Under the pieces are notes generated by a model that was given only the letters and a program-made list of their open reading frames with translations, searched no databases and was not told the DNA's origin. Of a DNA stretch of 64,000 nt, positions 38,741-48,477 are shown piece by piece (position 1 is the stretch's first letter; every line of letters starts with the position of its first letter). Source of the DNA: Lysobacter sp. Root690 (GTDB lineage Bacteria; Pseudomonadota; Gammaproteobacteria; Xanthomonadales; Xanthomonadaceae); the NCBI RefSeq assembly GCF_001427785.1, contig NZ_LMHM01000018.1:64541-128540 (forward strand). The letters run 5' to 3'. The position numbers and the translations under genes were made by a program.

Positions 38741-40642
38741 TTAGAAGGCTGACTCAGCGTTCAAACGCGAGGCGAACTCGGCGACGGTCATCGTCCCCAG
38801 GTCTTCCCCTGCCCGCGTACGCACTGCAATCATGCCATTGTCCTTCTCGCGGTCGCCGGCCACAAGCAGGTACGGCACGCGATCGAGCGTGTGCTCGCGG
38901 ATCTTACGGCCGATCTTTTCGTTGCGCAAATCGGCCTCGACCCGGAACCCTTGATTTGCAAGGATTTTCCGGACATCCGCCACATAATCGGCCTGAGCGT
39001 CGGTGATATTCATGACCGTGGCCTGGATCGGAGCCAGCCAGGCCGGGAACTGGCCGGCGTGGTGTTCGATCAGGATGCCGATAAAGCGCTCCATCGAGCC
39101 GACGATGGCCCGGTGCAGCATGACCGGGGTCTGGCGCTGGCTGTTTTCGTCGACGTATTCGGCGCCCAGGCGGCCGGGCATCATGAAATCGACCTGCATC
39201 GTGCCCAACTGCCAGGTGCGGCCGATCGCGTCCTTGAGGTGGTATTCGATCTTCGGGCCGTAGAACGCGCCCTCGCCCGGCAGCTCCTGCCACTCCACGC
39301 CGCAGGCCGACAGCGCGCTGCGCAGGGCGCCTTCGGCCTTGTCCCAGGTCGCGTCGTCGCCCAGGCGCGAGTCCGGGCGCAGCGCGATCTTGATCTGGAT
39401 CTCGTCGAAGCCGAAGTGCTGGTACACCGCCAGCGCCTGCTGGTGGAACGCGGTCACTTCCGCCTCGATCTGGTTTTCCAGGCAGAAGATGTGGCCGTCG
39501 TCCTGGGTGAAGCCGCGCACGCGCAGGATGCCGTGCAGCGCGCCGGACGGCTCGTTGCGATGGCACGAGCCGAACTCGCCGTAGCGGATCGGCAGGTCGC
39601 GGTAGCTGTGCAGGCCCTGGTTGAACACCTGGATGTGGCCCGGGCAGTTCATCGGCTTGAGCGCGTAGGTGCGCTTCTCCGACTCGGTGAAGAACATGTT
39701 CTCCTTGTAGTTGTCCCAGTGGCCGGATTTCTGCCACAGCGACACGTCGAGGATCTGCGGGCAACGCACTTCGCCGTAGCCGCTGTCGCGGTAGACCTTG
39801 CGCATGTACTGCTCGACCACCTGCCACACCGACCAGCCCTTCGGATGCCAGAAGATCAGGCCCGGGGCTTCTTCCTGCAGATGGAACAGGTCCTGCTGCT
39901 TGGCGATCTTGCGGTGGTCGCGCTTCTCGGCTTCCTCGACCCGCTCGATGTAGGCGGCGAGCTGCTTCTTGTCGGCCCAGGCGGTGCCGTAGATGCGCTG
40001 CAGCTGTTCGTTCTTGGAATCGCCGCGCCAGTACGCGCCGGAAATGCGGGTCAGCTTGAACGCCTTGAGAAAGCGCGTATTCGGCACGTGCGGGCCGCGG
40101 CACATGTCGACGTATTCCTCGTGGTAGTACAGGCCCATCGACTTTTCGTCGGGCATGTCCTCGACCAGGCGCAGCTTGTAATCCTCGCCGCGCGAGGCGA
40201 ACACTTCGATCACTTCGGCGCGTGGCGTGACCTTCTTGATCACGTCGTAGTCCTTGTCGATCAGCTGGACCATGCGCGCTTCGATCGCGGCCATGTCCTC
40301 GGGCGTGAACGGGCGCTCGAACCAGATGTCGTAATAGAAGCCTTCCTCGATGACCGGGCCGATCACCATCTTCGCGCTCGGGTACAGCTGCTTGACCGCG
40401 TGGCCGACCAGATGGGCGCAGGAGTGGCGGATGATCTCGACGCCTTCCGGGTCCTTGGGCGTGATGATGCGCAGCTTGGCGTCGTGGTCGATGCGGTCGC
40501 TGGCGTCGACCAGCTTGCCGTCGACTTCGCCGGCGACGGTGGCCTTGGCCAGACCGGCGCCGATCGAGGCGGCGACGTCCATCACGGACACGGGGTTTTC
40601 GAATTCGCGGCGGCTGCCGTCGGGAAGGGTAATGGCGATCAT
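38741..40642 (-). CDS. thrS: Threonine--tRNA ligase
   Basis: This 633-aa class II synthetase has an N-terminal TGS domain ([20 protein letters not shown]). The editing domain follows, with [20 protein letters not shown] (HxxxH). The catalytic core has [26 protein letters not shown] and [20 protein letters not shown], and the C-terminal anticodon domain has [18 protein letters not shown]. The start at 40642 is the conserved one. It heads the infC-rpmI-rplT-pheST cluster, behind a putative leader-peptide attenuator. Confidence 0.98.
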   Translation of the reverse strand: MIAITLPDGSRREFENPVSVMDVAASIGAGLAKATVAGEVDGKLVDASDRIDHDAKLRIITPKDPEGVEIIRHSCAHLVGHAVKQLYPSAKMVIGPVIEEGFYYDIWFERPFTPEDMAAIEARMVQLIDKDYDVIKKVTPRAEVIEVFASRGEDYKLRLVEDMPDEKSMGLYYHEEYVDMCRGPHVPNTRFLKAFKLTRISGAYWRGDSKNEQLQRIYGTAWADKKQLAAYIERVEEAEKRDHRKIAKQQDLFHLQEEAPGLIFWHPKGWSVWQVVEQYMRKVYRDSGYGEVRCPQILDVSLWQKSGHWDNYKENMFFTESEKRTYALKPMNCPGHIQVFNQGLHSYRDLPIRYGEFGSCHRNEPSGALHGILRVRGFTQDDGHIFCLENQIEAEVTAFHQQALAVYQHFGFDEIQIKIALRPDSRLGDDATWDKAEGALRSALSACGVEWQELPGEGAFYGPKIEYHLKDAIGRTWQLGTMQVDFMMPGRLGAEYVDENSQRQTPVMLHRAIVGSMERFIGILIEHHAGQFPAWLAPIQATVMNITDAQADYVADVRKILANQGFRVEADLRNEKIGRKIREHTLDRVPYLLVAGDREKDNGMIAVRTRAGEDLGTMTVAEFASRLNAESAF

Positions 40643-40823
40643 GGCGTTGAGGTCTTGATTGGGCAGGCGTGGCGATGAGGTGGCCGCATCGGCTGGCGCC
40701 GACCCGGGGTCGGCTGCGCGGCGGGTGCGACGACCCGGGATCGGGCAATCGAAGCGGTGATACGGCAGAGCAGGTCGTTTACCGACCGGCCGGCGCGTGG
40801 GGTCGAGCGAATCGGCGGACAAG

Positions 40824-40844
40824 AAAAAAGCGCCGCGAGGGCGC
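40824..40844 (-). terminator. Terminator/attenuator in the thrS leader
   Basis: The hairpin GCGCC-CTCGC-GGCGC (40844-40830) is followed immediately on the minus strand by T6 (40829-40824). It sits between the candidate leader peptide and thrS. A CGCCGC segment just after the leader stop can pair with GCGGCG in its 3' half, giving an antiterminator alternative. Confidence 0.65.
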
Positions 40845-40870
40845 CTGCGCTTGCGGGAGCCTGCGGCGGT

Positions 40871-40897
40871 TCAGCGATGGGCGCGGGTAGTGTCCAT
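40871..40897 (-). CDS. Candidate thrS leader peptide MDTTRAHR
   Basis: An 8-codon ORF (ATG GAC ACT ACC CGC GCC CAT CGC TGA) with two adjacent Thr codons lies 26 bases before the terminator hairpin that precedes thrS. The layout is that of classical ribosome-mediated attenuation by threonyl-tRNA supply. The Shine-Dalgarno is weak, so the call is tentative. Confidence 0.45.
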   Translation of the reverse strand: MDTTRAHR

Positions 40898-41213
40898 GTC
40901 GCACGCTCGGCCGGCGATCGGTCGCGGGCCACCTCGATTCGGGACACGGCCGGATGCCATGTCGCAGACGTCAATAGTTGGGGACACCGCCGGGCAAGTC
41001 AACCGTCGGCGCAATCGCCGGCACTGTGATGCCCGTACACGATCGGCCTGACGCCGACATGTGCCGCCGATATGCAATAACCCAGCCTTCCGGTACCGTA
41101 AACCGCACAGGGAAGCCATCTGCTTGGGGCGTGATGGGACATAACAAAGCCAGCCGCGACGGACGCGGCCGTTGCCACGACACGCGCGCGAAGCCCACTC
41201 AGCCGGGCCAGGG
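40898..41213. other. Divergent promoter region of thrS and the ABC exporter
   Basis: No gene is recognised. Promoters for both thrS (minus) and the ABC exporter (plus) must lie here. No strong consensus was identified by eye. Confidence 0.4.
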
Positions 41214-43091
41214 ATGAGCGCGGACGCACCTCTTCCAACCTCAGCGCCGGACGACACCGCAGCGCCCTCCCCGCCTGCGTCCCGCGGCGGCGCCGGCGCG
41301 ATGACGCTCATTCGCCGACTGTGGCCGACGATCTGGTATTACCGCGGCCGGGTCGTGCTGGGCGTAAGCCTGGTGCTGGCGACCAAGCTGGCGACCACCG
41401 GCGTGCCGCTGCTGCTCAAGCAGTTGATCGATGCGCTGGATCAAAAACCCACCCCGCTGACCGTGCCGGTGCTGCTGCTGTGCACCTATGGCGCATTGCG
41501 GCTGGCGTCGTCGGTGTTCCAGGAACTGCGCGGCATCGTGTTCGCGCGGGTGCTCGCGCGCACCTCGCGCGAGGTCGCGCTGCGGGTGTTCGCGCACGTC
41601 CACATGCTGAGCCTGCGCTTCCATATGGACCGGCGCACCGGCGCGGTCATCCGCGATCTCGAACGCGGCATGTCGTCGGTTTCGGAACTGCTCGACACCG
41701 CGCTGTACACCGTGGTGCCGACGGTGATCGAGATCGTGCTGGTCACCGCGATCCTGGTCGGCCGCTACGACATGAGCTTCGCCGCGATCACCCTGGGCAC
41801 GCTGGCGGCCTATCTGCTGTTCACCGTGCGCATGACCGAGTGGCGCCAGCGCTACTACAAGGCCATGAACGAGGCCGACACCGAGGCCAACGCCAGCGCG
41901 GTGGATTCGCTGCTGAACTACGAAACGGTCAAGTACTTCAACAACGAAGGCTTCGAAGCCCGTCGTTTCGACCAGCGCCTGCGCAGCCTGGAGGACACCG
42001 GAGTCAAGAGCCTCAAGGCCGCGTCGCTGCTTGGCATCGGCCAGGCCGCGATCATCGCCACCGGCCTGAGCTTGCTGCTGTGGCGCGCGACCGACGGCGT
42101 GGTCGCCGGACGCATGAGCCTGGGCGATCTGGTGCTGGTCAACGCGTTCTTGCTGCAACTGGCCGCGCCGTTGAGTTACCTCGGCATGATCTACCGCGAG
42201 ACCAAGCAGACCCTGGCCAACCTGGAGCGCATGTTCGCGTTGCTCGACGAACCGGTCGAGGTGCGCGATCGCGACGGCGCGCCGGAACTGGCCGTGTCCG
42301 GCGGCGAAGTGCGCTTCGAGCAGGTCTCGTTCAACTACGGCGAACGCGAAGTGCTGGCGGCGATCGACTTCGTGATTCCGGCCGGCCGCACCGTGGCCGT
42401 GGTCGGCAGCACCGGCGCCGGCAAATCGACCCTGGCACGCCTGCTGTACCGCTCCTACGACGTCGCCGGCGGACGCATCACGGTCGACGGCCAGGACCTG
42501 CGCGAAGTCACCCAGGATTCGCTGCGCCGACAGATCGGCGTGGTCCCGCAGGACACCGTGCTGTTCAACGATTCGCTGTACTACAACATCGCCTACGGCC
42601 GCCCCGACGCCAGCCGCGAGGAAGTGTTCGACGCCGCCCGCGCCGCGCACATCCACGAGTTCATCCAGACCCTGCCGCAAGGCTACGACACCAACGTCGG
42701 CGAGCGCGGGCTGAAATTGTCGGGCGGCGAGAAACAGCGCATCGCGATCGCGCGCACCTTGCTCAAGCGGCCGGCGATCCTGATCTTCGACGAAGCGACC
42801 TCGGCGCTGGACACGCATACCGAACACGGCATCCAGCGCGAACTCGATCAGGCCGCGCAAGGCCGCACCACCCTGGTGATCGCGCACCGCCTGTCGACCG
42901 TGGTCGGCGCCGACGAAATCCTGGTGCTAGAACGCGGCCGCATCGTCGAGCGCGGCAGCCACGCGTCGCTGCTGGCCGCGTCCGGCCGCTACGCCGCGCT
43001 ATGGGCGATGCAGCAACGCGGGCACGACACCGGCGAATCCGAACCAAACACCCCACCCTCCTCCACCGTTACGACACAGGACCTGTCATGA
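41214..43091 (+). CDS. ABC exporter, fused permease and ATPase (Atm1/HMT1-like)
   Basis: This 625-aa half-transporter has six membrane segments (about residues 35-320) and the intracellular-loop motif ASAVDSLLNYETVKYFNNEG, characteristic of the Atm1/HMT1 branch. The nucleotide-binding domain has Walker A GSTGAGKST, Q-loop, signature LSGGEKQRIAIART, Walker B ILIFDEATSALD and H-loop AHRLST. No N-terminal C39 peptidase domain is present. The start at 41214 follows CAGGG. It overlaps the ATP-grasp ligase gene by ATGA, so the exporter probably handles that enzyme's product. Confidence 0.94.
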   Translation: MSADAPLPTSAPDDTAAPSPPASRGGAGAMTLIRRLWPTIWYYRGRVVLGVSLVLATKLATTGVPLLLKQLIDALDQKPTPLTVPVLLLCTYGALRLASSVFQELRGIVFARVLARTSREVALRVFAHVHMLSLRFHMDRRTGAVIRDLERGMSSVSELLDTALYTVVPTVIEIVLVTAILVGRYDMSFAAITLGTLAAYLLFTVRMTEWRQRYYKAMNEADTEANASAVDSLLNYETVKYFNNEGFEARRFDQRLRSLEDTGVKSLKAASLLGIGQAAIIATGLSLLLWRATDGVVAGRMSLGDLVLVNAFLLQLAAPLSYLGMIYRETKQTLANLERMFALLDEPVEVRDRDGAPELAVSGGEVRFEQVSFNYGEREVLAAIDFVIPAGRTVAVVGSTGAGKSTLARLLYRSYDVAGGRITVDGQDLREVTQDSLRRQIGVVPQDTVLFNDSLYYNIAYGRPDASREEVFDAARAAHIHEFIQTLPQGYDTNVGERGLKLSGGEKQRIAIARTLLKRPAILIFDEATSALDTHTEHGIQRELDQAAQGRTTLVIAHRLSTVVGADEILVLERGRIVERGSHASLLAASGRYAALWAMQQRGHDTGESEPNTPPSSTVTTQDLS

Positions 43092-44221
43092 CGACATTGA
43101 TAGTCAGCGATCCCTGGGACATCCACGCGCGCGCCGTGGCCTGGGCGCTGGAACACGAAGGCGAGACCGTCCACGTCTGGTACACCCACGATTTCCCGCA
43201 GAAACACGGGGTCAGCCTGCGCGTGGACGGCGCCGGCGCGAACGCCGATCCGGCACAGGTGACGCTGCATTGCGCGCGCCATCATCGCGACTTCGGCTCG
43301 CACGACATCGACACCGTGTGGCTGCGGCGCTGGTATCTGCCGCAGGCATCGCCCGACCTGCATCCGGCCGACACGCGCTTCGCCCAGACCGAGGCCAACG
43401 AGTTCATCCGCGCGACCGTCGGCCTGCTCGACGAAAGCCCGCGTTTCTGGATCAACCCGGTCGCGGCCAAGGCGCGCGCCGACCGCAAGGCGGCGCAGCT
43501 GAAAGTCGCGGCCGATGTCGGCCTGCCGGTACCGAGCACCTTGATCTCGAACGACCCGGCCGCGATCCGCGCGTTCTTTCACGAGCACGGCGGCAAGCTG
43601 ATCTACAAGCCGATGACCGGGGCGTCGTGGGTCTCGGACGAAAAGGCGATGGCCACCTACACCGCGGCGATCAGCGAGGAACTGCTCGGCAACGACGCCT
43701 CGCTGTCCAATGCGCCGGGCATCTACCAGCCCTTGCTCGACAAGAGCTACGAACTGCGGGTCACGGTCATCGGCCGCACGGTGATCGCCGCGCAGATCAA
43801 ATCGCAGAATTCCGGCGGTTATCTGGTCGACTGGCGCGCGAACGATTTCAGCGAATCCATGGGCTACGAGCGCTACGCGCTGCCCGAGGCGATCGAACAA
43901 CGCTGCCTGGCGCTGATGGCGCGGATGGGCCTGGTGTTCGGCTGCATCGACTTCGTGGTCACGACCCAGGGCGAGTACATGTTCCTGGAAGTCAACGAGA
44001 TGGGCCAGTTCCTGTGGCTGGAAGGGGTCAACCCCGAACTGCAGCTGCTCGATTGCTTCGTGCAGTTCAGCCAGAGCCGCGATCCGAACTTCGTCTACGA
44101 CTGGCGCCGGCCGCTGTACCGCTATCGCGATTACTGGGATTCGATGGAGCAGCGCGGCGATGTCGATCCGGCCGAGCACCTGCACCTCGCGCTGCCGCGT
44201 TCGTTCGAAATGCGCGAGTGA
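43088..44221 (+). CDS. MvdC/MvdD-like ATP-grasp ligase (graspetide maturase family)
   Basis: This 377-aa protein resembles the ATP-grasp enzymes that make omega-ester or omega-amide cross-links in ribosomal peptides. The N-terminal domain reads TLIVSDPWDIHARAV and VWYTHDFPQKHGVSLRVDG, with VWLRRWYLPQ, like the pre-ATP-grasp domain of microviridin ligases. The core has WINPVAAKARADRKAAQLKV, GLPVPSTLISNDPAAIRAFF and KLIYKPMTGASW. The metal-binding EVNEMGQFLWLEG resembles the EVNxxGQW motif of that family. It is coupled by ATGA to the ABC exporter and converges on a short peptide gene. The substrate is inferred from that context. Confidence 0.88.
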   Translation: MTTLIVSDPWDIHARAVAWALEHEGETVHVWYTHDFPQKHGVSLRVDGAGANADPAQVTLHCARHHRDFGSHDIDTVWLRRWYLPQASPDLHPADTRFAQTEANEFIRATVGLLDESPRFWINPVAAKARADRKAAQLKVAADVGLPVPSTLISNDPAAIRAFFHEHGGKLIYKPMTGASWVSDEKAMATYTAAISEELLGNDASLSNAPGIYQPLLDKSYELRVTVIGRTVIAAQIKSQNSGGYLVDWRANDFSESMGYERYALPEAIEQRCLALMARMGLVFGCIDFVVTTQGEYMFLEVNEMGQFLWLEGVNPELQLLDCFVQFSQSRDPNFVYDWRRPLYRYRDYWDSMEQRGDVDPAEHLHLALPRSFEMRE

Positions 44222-44354
44222 GCGCGCGGCGGGCGGCGGCGTTCCGCGTCGCCCGCTTCCGTCGGGGCCGAAACGTTCGGCGCGAGCGGTGGCGGCGGCT
44301 TGCGCGGCACCTGGCCACGGGTAATCCGCAAGCCGGCCGATGCCGCATGCAAAT

Positions 44355-44382
44355 AGAGCCGGGAGGCATGCCTCCCGGCTCT
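44355..44382. terminator. Bidirectional terminator between ATP-grasp gene and peptide gene
   Basis: A perfect palindrome, AGAGCCGGGAGGCA/TGCCTCCCGGCTCT, lies between the convergent ATP-grasp gene and the 55-aa peptide gene. Confidence 0.85.
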
Positions 44383-44410
44383 ATCGTCTTGATAATCCGG
44401 AGTGCGCGGA

Positions 44411-44578
44411 TTACGGAATCTGATCACCGTTGTCGGCGCGATCGATCTCGTTGAACGGCTTGGTGCGGACAAACGTCGACGCGGCGGCGAAAGAGACTTC
44501 GTTACCAGCGTCTTCGGACATCGAAACCTCGATGGCGACCATGCGGCCGATCAAGCGGGTCTGTTCGTTCTGCGACAT
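44411..44578 (-). CDS. Candidate graspetide precursor peptide (55 aa)
   Basis: This short gene has AAGGAG 7 bases before its ATG, its own promoter (TTGTTA-N18-TATGCT) and a shared terminator. The product has a leader-like N-terminal half (MSQNEQTRLIGRMVAIEVSM, then an acidic SEDAGNE stretch). The C-terminal segment is rich in possible cross-link partners: S34, T35, T39 and K40, then P41, followed by E44, D46, D49 and D52 (TKPFNEIDRAD). Graspetide cores typically combine Thr/Ser/Lys acceptors, often near Pro, with Glu/Asp donors. The adjacent ATP-grasp ligase supports the assignment. It is convergent to the ligase rather than in the same operon, which is unusual. Confidence 0.6.
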   Translation of the reverse strand: MSQNEQTRLIGRMVAIEVSMSEDAGNEVSFAAASTFVRTKPFNEIDRADNGDQIP

Positions 44579-44620
44579 TGCCTACTCCTTAGCTATGCGC
44601 GGCGGGATGGCCGCAGCTTG

Positions 44621-44650
44621 AGCATAGGAAGCAACGCAGAGGCTTAACAA
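44621..44650 (-). promoter_or_regulatory. Candidate promoter of the 55-aa peptide gene
   Basis: TTGTTA (44650-44645), 18 bases, TATGCT (44626-44621) lies about 43 bases upstream of the start codon in locally AT-richer DNA. Confidence 0.5.
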
Positions 44651-45566
44651 GACATCGCGTGCCGTTTCGACACCTGATCTATGTGATGCAACTCAAGAAA
44701 CTCACAAACAATCCGTGTCTTAGCTGATCTTTGACCACAATTTGCGCACATCGAATTCGGCATACGAGGCTAGTTTGACCATGCGATCGCGCGTCGGCGG
44801 CGGGTCGCCGGAGCGTCTCGACGAGCAGTTTCGACGAATGGATGCGAGCTTAGGTCCGGCGGCGGTGCTTGCGTCTCAATTGTCTGGAATATGGGGAAAA
44901 TCGCGCACGCATCCGCCGTGCTCGCATCGCAACCCGGGCGAGATGCGACGACGCGTTGAAGCAATCGCTCTCGGCGGCTTCGCCCGTCGCGCGAACCGCG
45001 ACCACCTCCGGCACGGAGCGCCCGGCGCGCGAAGAAGCTGACCACTGCCGCGCGATTCACCGGCGTGTCCGAAGCCGGAGTGACGTCTGCCGGCTCGCAA
45101 CGGTTACTCGGCGGCATCGCGGCTTCCTTCGCGTGTGTGTCGTCGATGGAACCGGGCGTCGCCGCCCTGCCGTGGCGATGCCGTCTCGCCGCAAGCGACG
45201 CGGATACCGATCGATGCGAAGCGTTTGGTGGCAACGCGGCAATCCGCGCGTCGCCGATTGCCGGCGTTCGATGCCCAGCGCTCGCTGCGCGGGTTCGCAT
45301 CCGCGCAACGCCATGGCCGCCGAAGCGAAACGATGACGGAGATCGGCGAGATCGCCTTCGCAAGCGCGGCGGATCGGTTCGCCCTCGCGGGTCGGACACG
45401 GTTTGAGTCGGCTTAAGGAATGTCACGGGAAATCAGTCGCGGCACATGCGCAGCCTCAAGCCCGGGGCGAGCAATGATTGAGTTGCGTGGCCATGCCGGC
45501 ATCGGCGTGTGCGCGGCGCGCGTGGGCGCGCAGAGGCGCCGGACGGTTCAAGCGACGGCCAAAACG
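44651..45566. other. Gene-poor region left of tRNA-Val
   Basis: About 900 bases have no recognisable gene, RNA or repeat. Open frames on both strands are Arg-rich and lack protein character. There is no visible tRNA-Val remnant, unlike the tRNA-Pro and tRNA-Asn loci. Confidence 0.4.
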
Positions 45567-45595
45567 AAAAACCGCCGCTTCGGGGCGACGGTTTT
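45567..45595 (-). terminator. Terminator downstream of tRNA-Val
   Basis: A hairpin of AAAACCGCCGC / GCGACGGTTTT arms (one mismatch) flanked by A and T runs lies about 55 bases beyond the tRNA 3' end. Confidence 0.7.
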
Positions 45596-45650
45596 CTGGA
45601 TACTTTGTTTTGTTCCAACCTCATCCGGCGCGAACAGCCCGGAGATCGGT

Positions 45651-45725
45651 TGGTGGGCGGTACAGGGTTCGAACCTGTGACCCCTACCATGTCAAGGTAG
45701 TGCTCTACCGCTGAGCTAACCGCCC
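45651..45725 (-). tRNA. tRNA-Val (GAC)
   Basis: A 75-nt cloverleaf with acceptor GGGCGGT/ACCGCCC and D-arm AGCTCAGCGGTAGAGC. The anticodon stem-loop is CTACC-TTGACAT-GGTAG (anticodon GAC), the T-arm contains GGTTCGAACC, and CCA is encoded. Confidence 0.97.
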
Positions 45726-45832
45726 GCATCGCCGCATTGCTGCAATTCCCCGGCGAAGGGGGCGCAGTTTAGCCCAGCGCGCGGCGAGCGACAAGCCTTT
45801 TTGTCGTCGCCCTGCGGGCCGGGCCGGCCGGC

Positions 45833-47863
<2,031 letters not shown>

Positions 47864-47976
47864 CGTGCTACCCGAGCGATGCGAATCGGGCAGTTTATCC
47901 AACTCGGTCTCAGCGGGTGAGAATGGCGGCTGTCTGATGGGGCATGCGGCGCGCTGGCCGGAGTTCGCAAAATGCA

Positions 47977-48008
47977 AACGGCCCGCTCCGGTGAAGGAGC
48001 GGGCCGTT
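47977..48008 (-). terminator. Terminator of the pilus operon
   Basis: A perfect 13-bp stem, AACGGCCCGCTCC / GGAGCGGGCCGTT, with a 6-base loop lies 20 bases beyond the pilE-like stop. Confidence 0.88.
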
Positions 48009-48027
48009 GCAAGCTGAACTGGTCAGG

Positions 48028-48465
48028 TTATTGCAGGTTCCAGCATTCGGGCATGGTCTGCGCATCCGGCGTTTTCGCGCCGGTATTGCTCAGGGTCAAG
48101 GTGCCGCATTTGTCGCCCACCTGCCCGCCCACCGGCTGCGCGCTGAGGGTGAACGTGCTGTCGGTCGGGTTTCCTACGAATGAAATCCGGTAGCGCGCTT
48201 CTCCGTCCTTCGGCGACTGATTCATCCGCATCGCCGCCAGATCCGCGCCGGTATATCGGTTCTCTACCGTGTAACGCCGCTCCATCGCCTGCGCGACCTC
48301 GGCCAGATCGGCCTTGGCTTGGCCACGACGGCTCTTGCGCACGCTGTCCTGGTAGGTCGGCACCGCGATGCCGACCAAGATGCCGATGATGGCCACCACC
48401 ACCATGAGTTCGATCAAGGTGAAACCCCGGATCGATCGCGCGCCCCTGTAGTGAAACTGCTTCAT
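48028..48465 (-). CDS. pilE: Type IV pilin-like protein PilE
   Basis: This 145-aa prepilin has a short basic leader ending in G14, PilD cleavage before F15 (RG/FTLIELMVVVAIIGIL) and the conserved E19. The N-terminal assembly helix follows, then a globular domain with two C-terminal Cys (DKCGTL, MPECWNL) forming the D-region loop. It is the last gene of the operon, after pilY1, consistent with a PilE-class minor pilin. Confidence 0.93.
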   Translation of the reverse strand: MKQFHYRGARSIRGFTLIELMVVVAIIGILVGIAVPTYQDSVRKSRRGQAKADLAEVAQAMERRYTVENRYTGADLAAMRMNQSPKDGEARYRISFVGNPTDSTFTLSAQPVGGQVGDKCGTLTLSNTGAKTPDAQTMPECWNLQ

Positions 48466-48477
48466 GTCGCTTCCTCG

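Noticed and set aside
41214..43091. Reading the ABC exporter simply as mitochondrial-type Atm1 for Fe-S or heavy-metal export.
   Set aside because: The sequence branch is Atm1-like, but the 4-base overlap with a graspetide-type ligase makes peptide export the better working hypothesis; the alternative is kept open in the feature entry.
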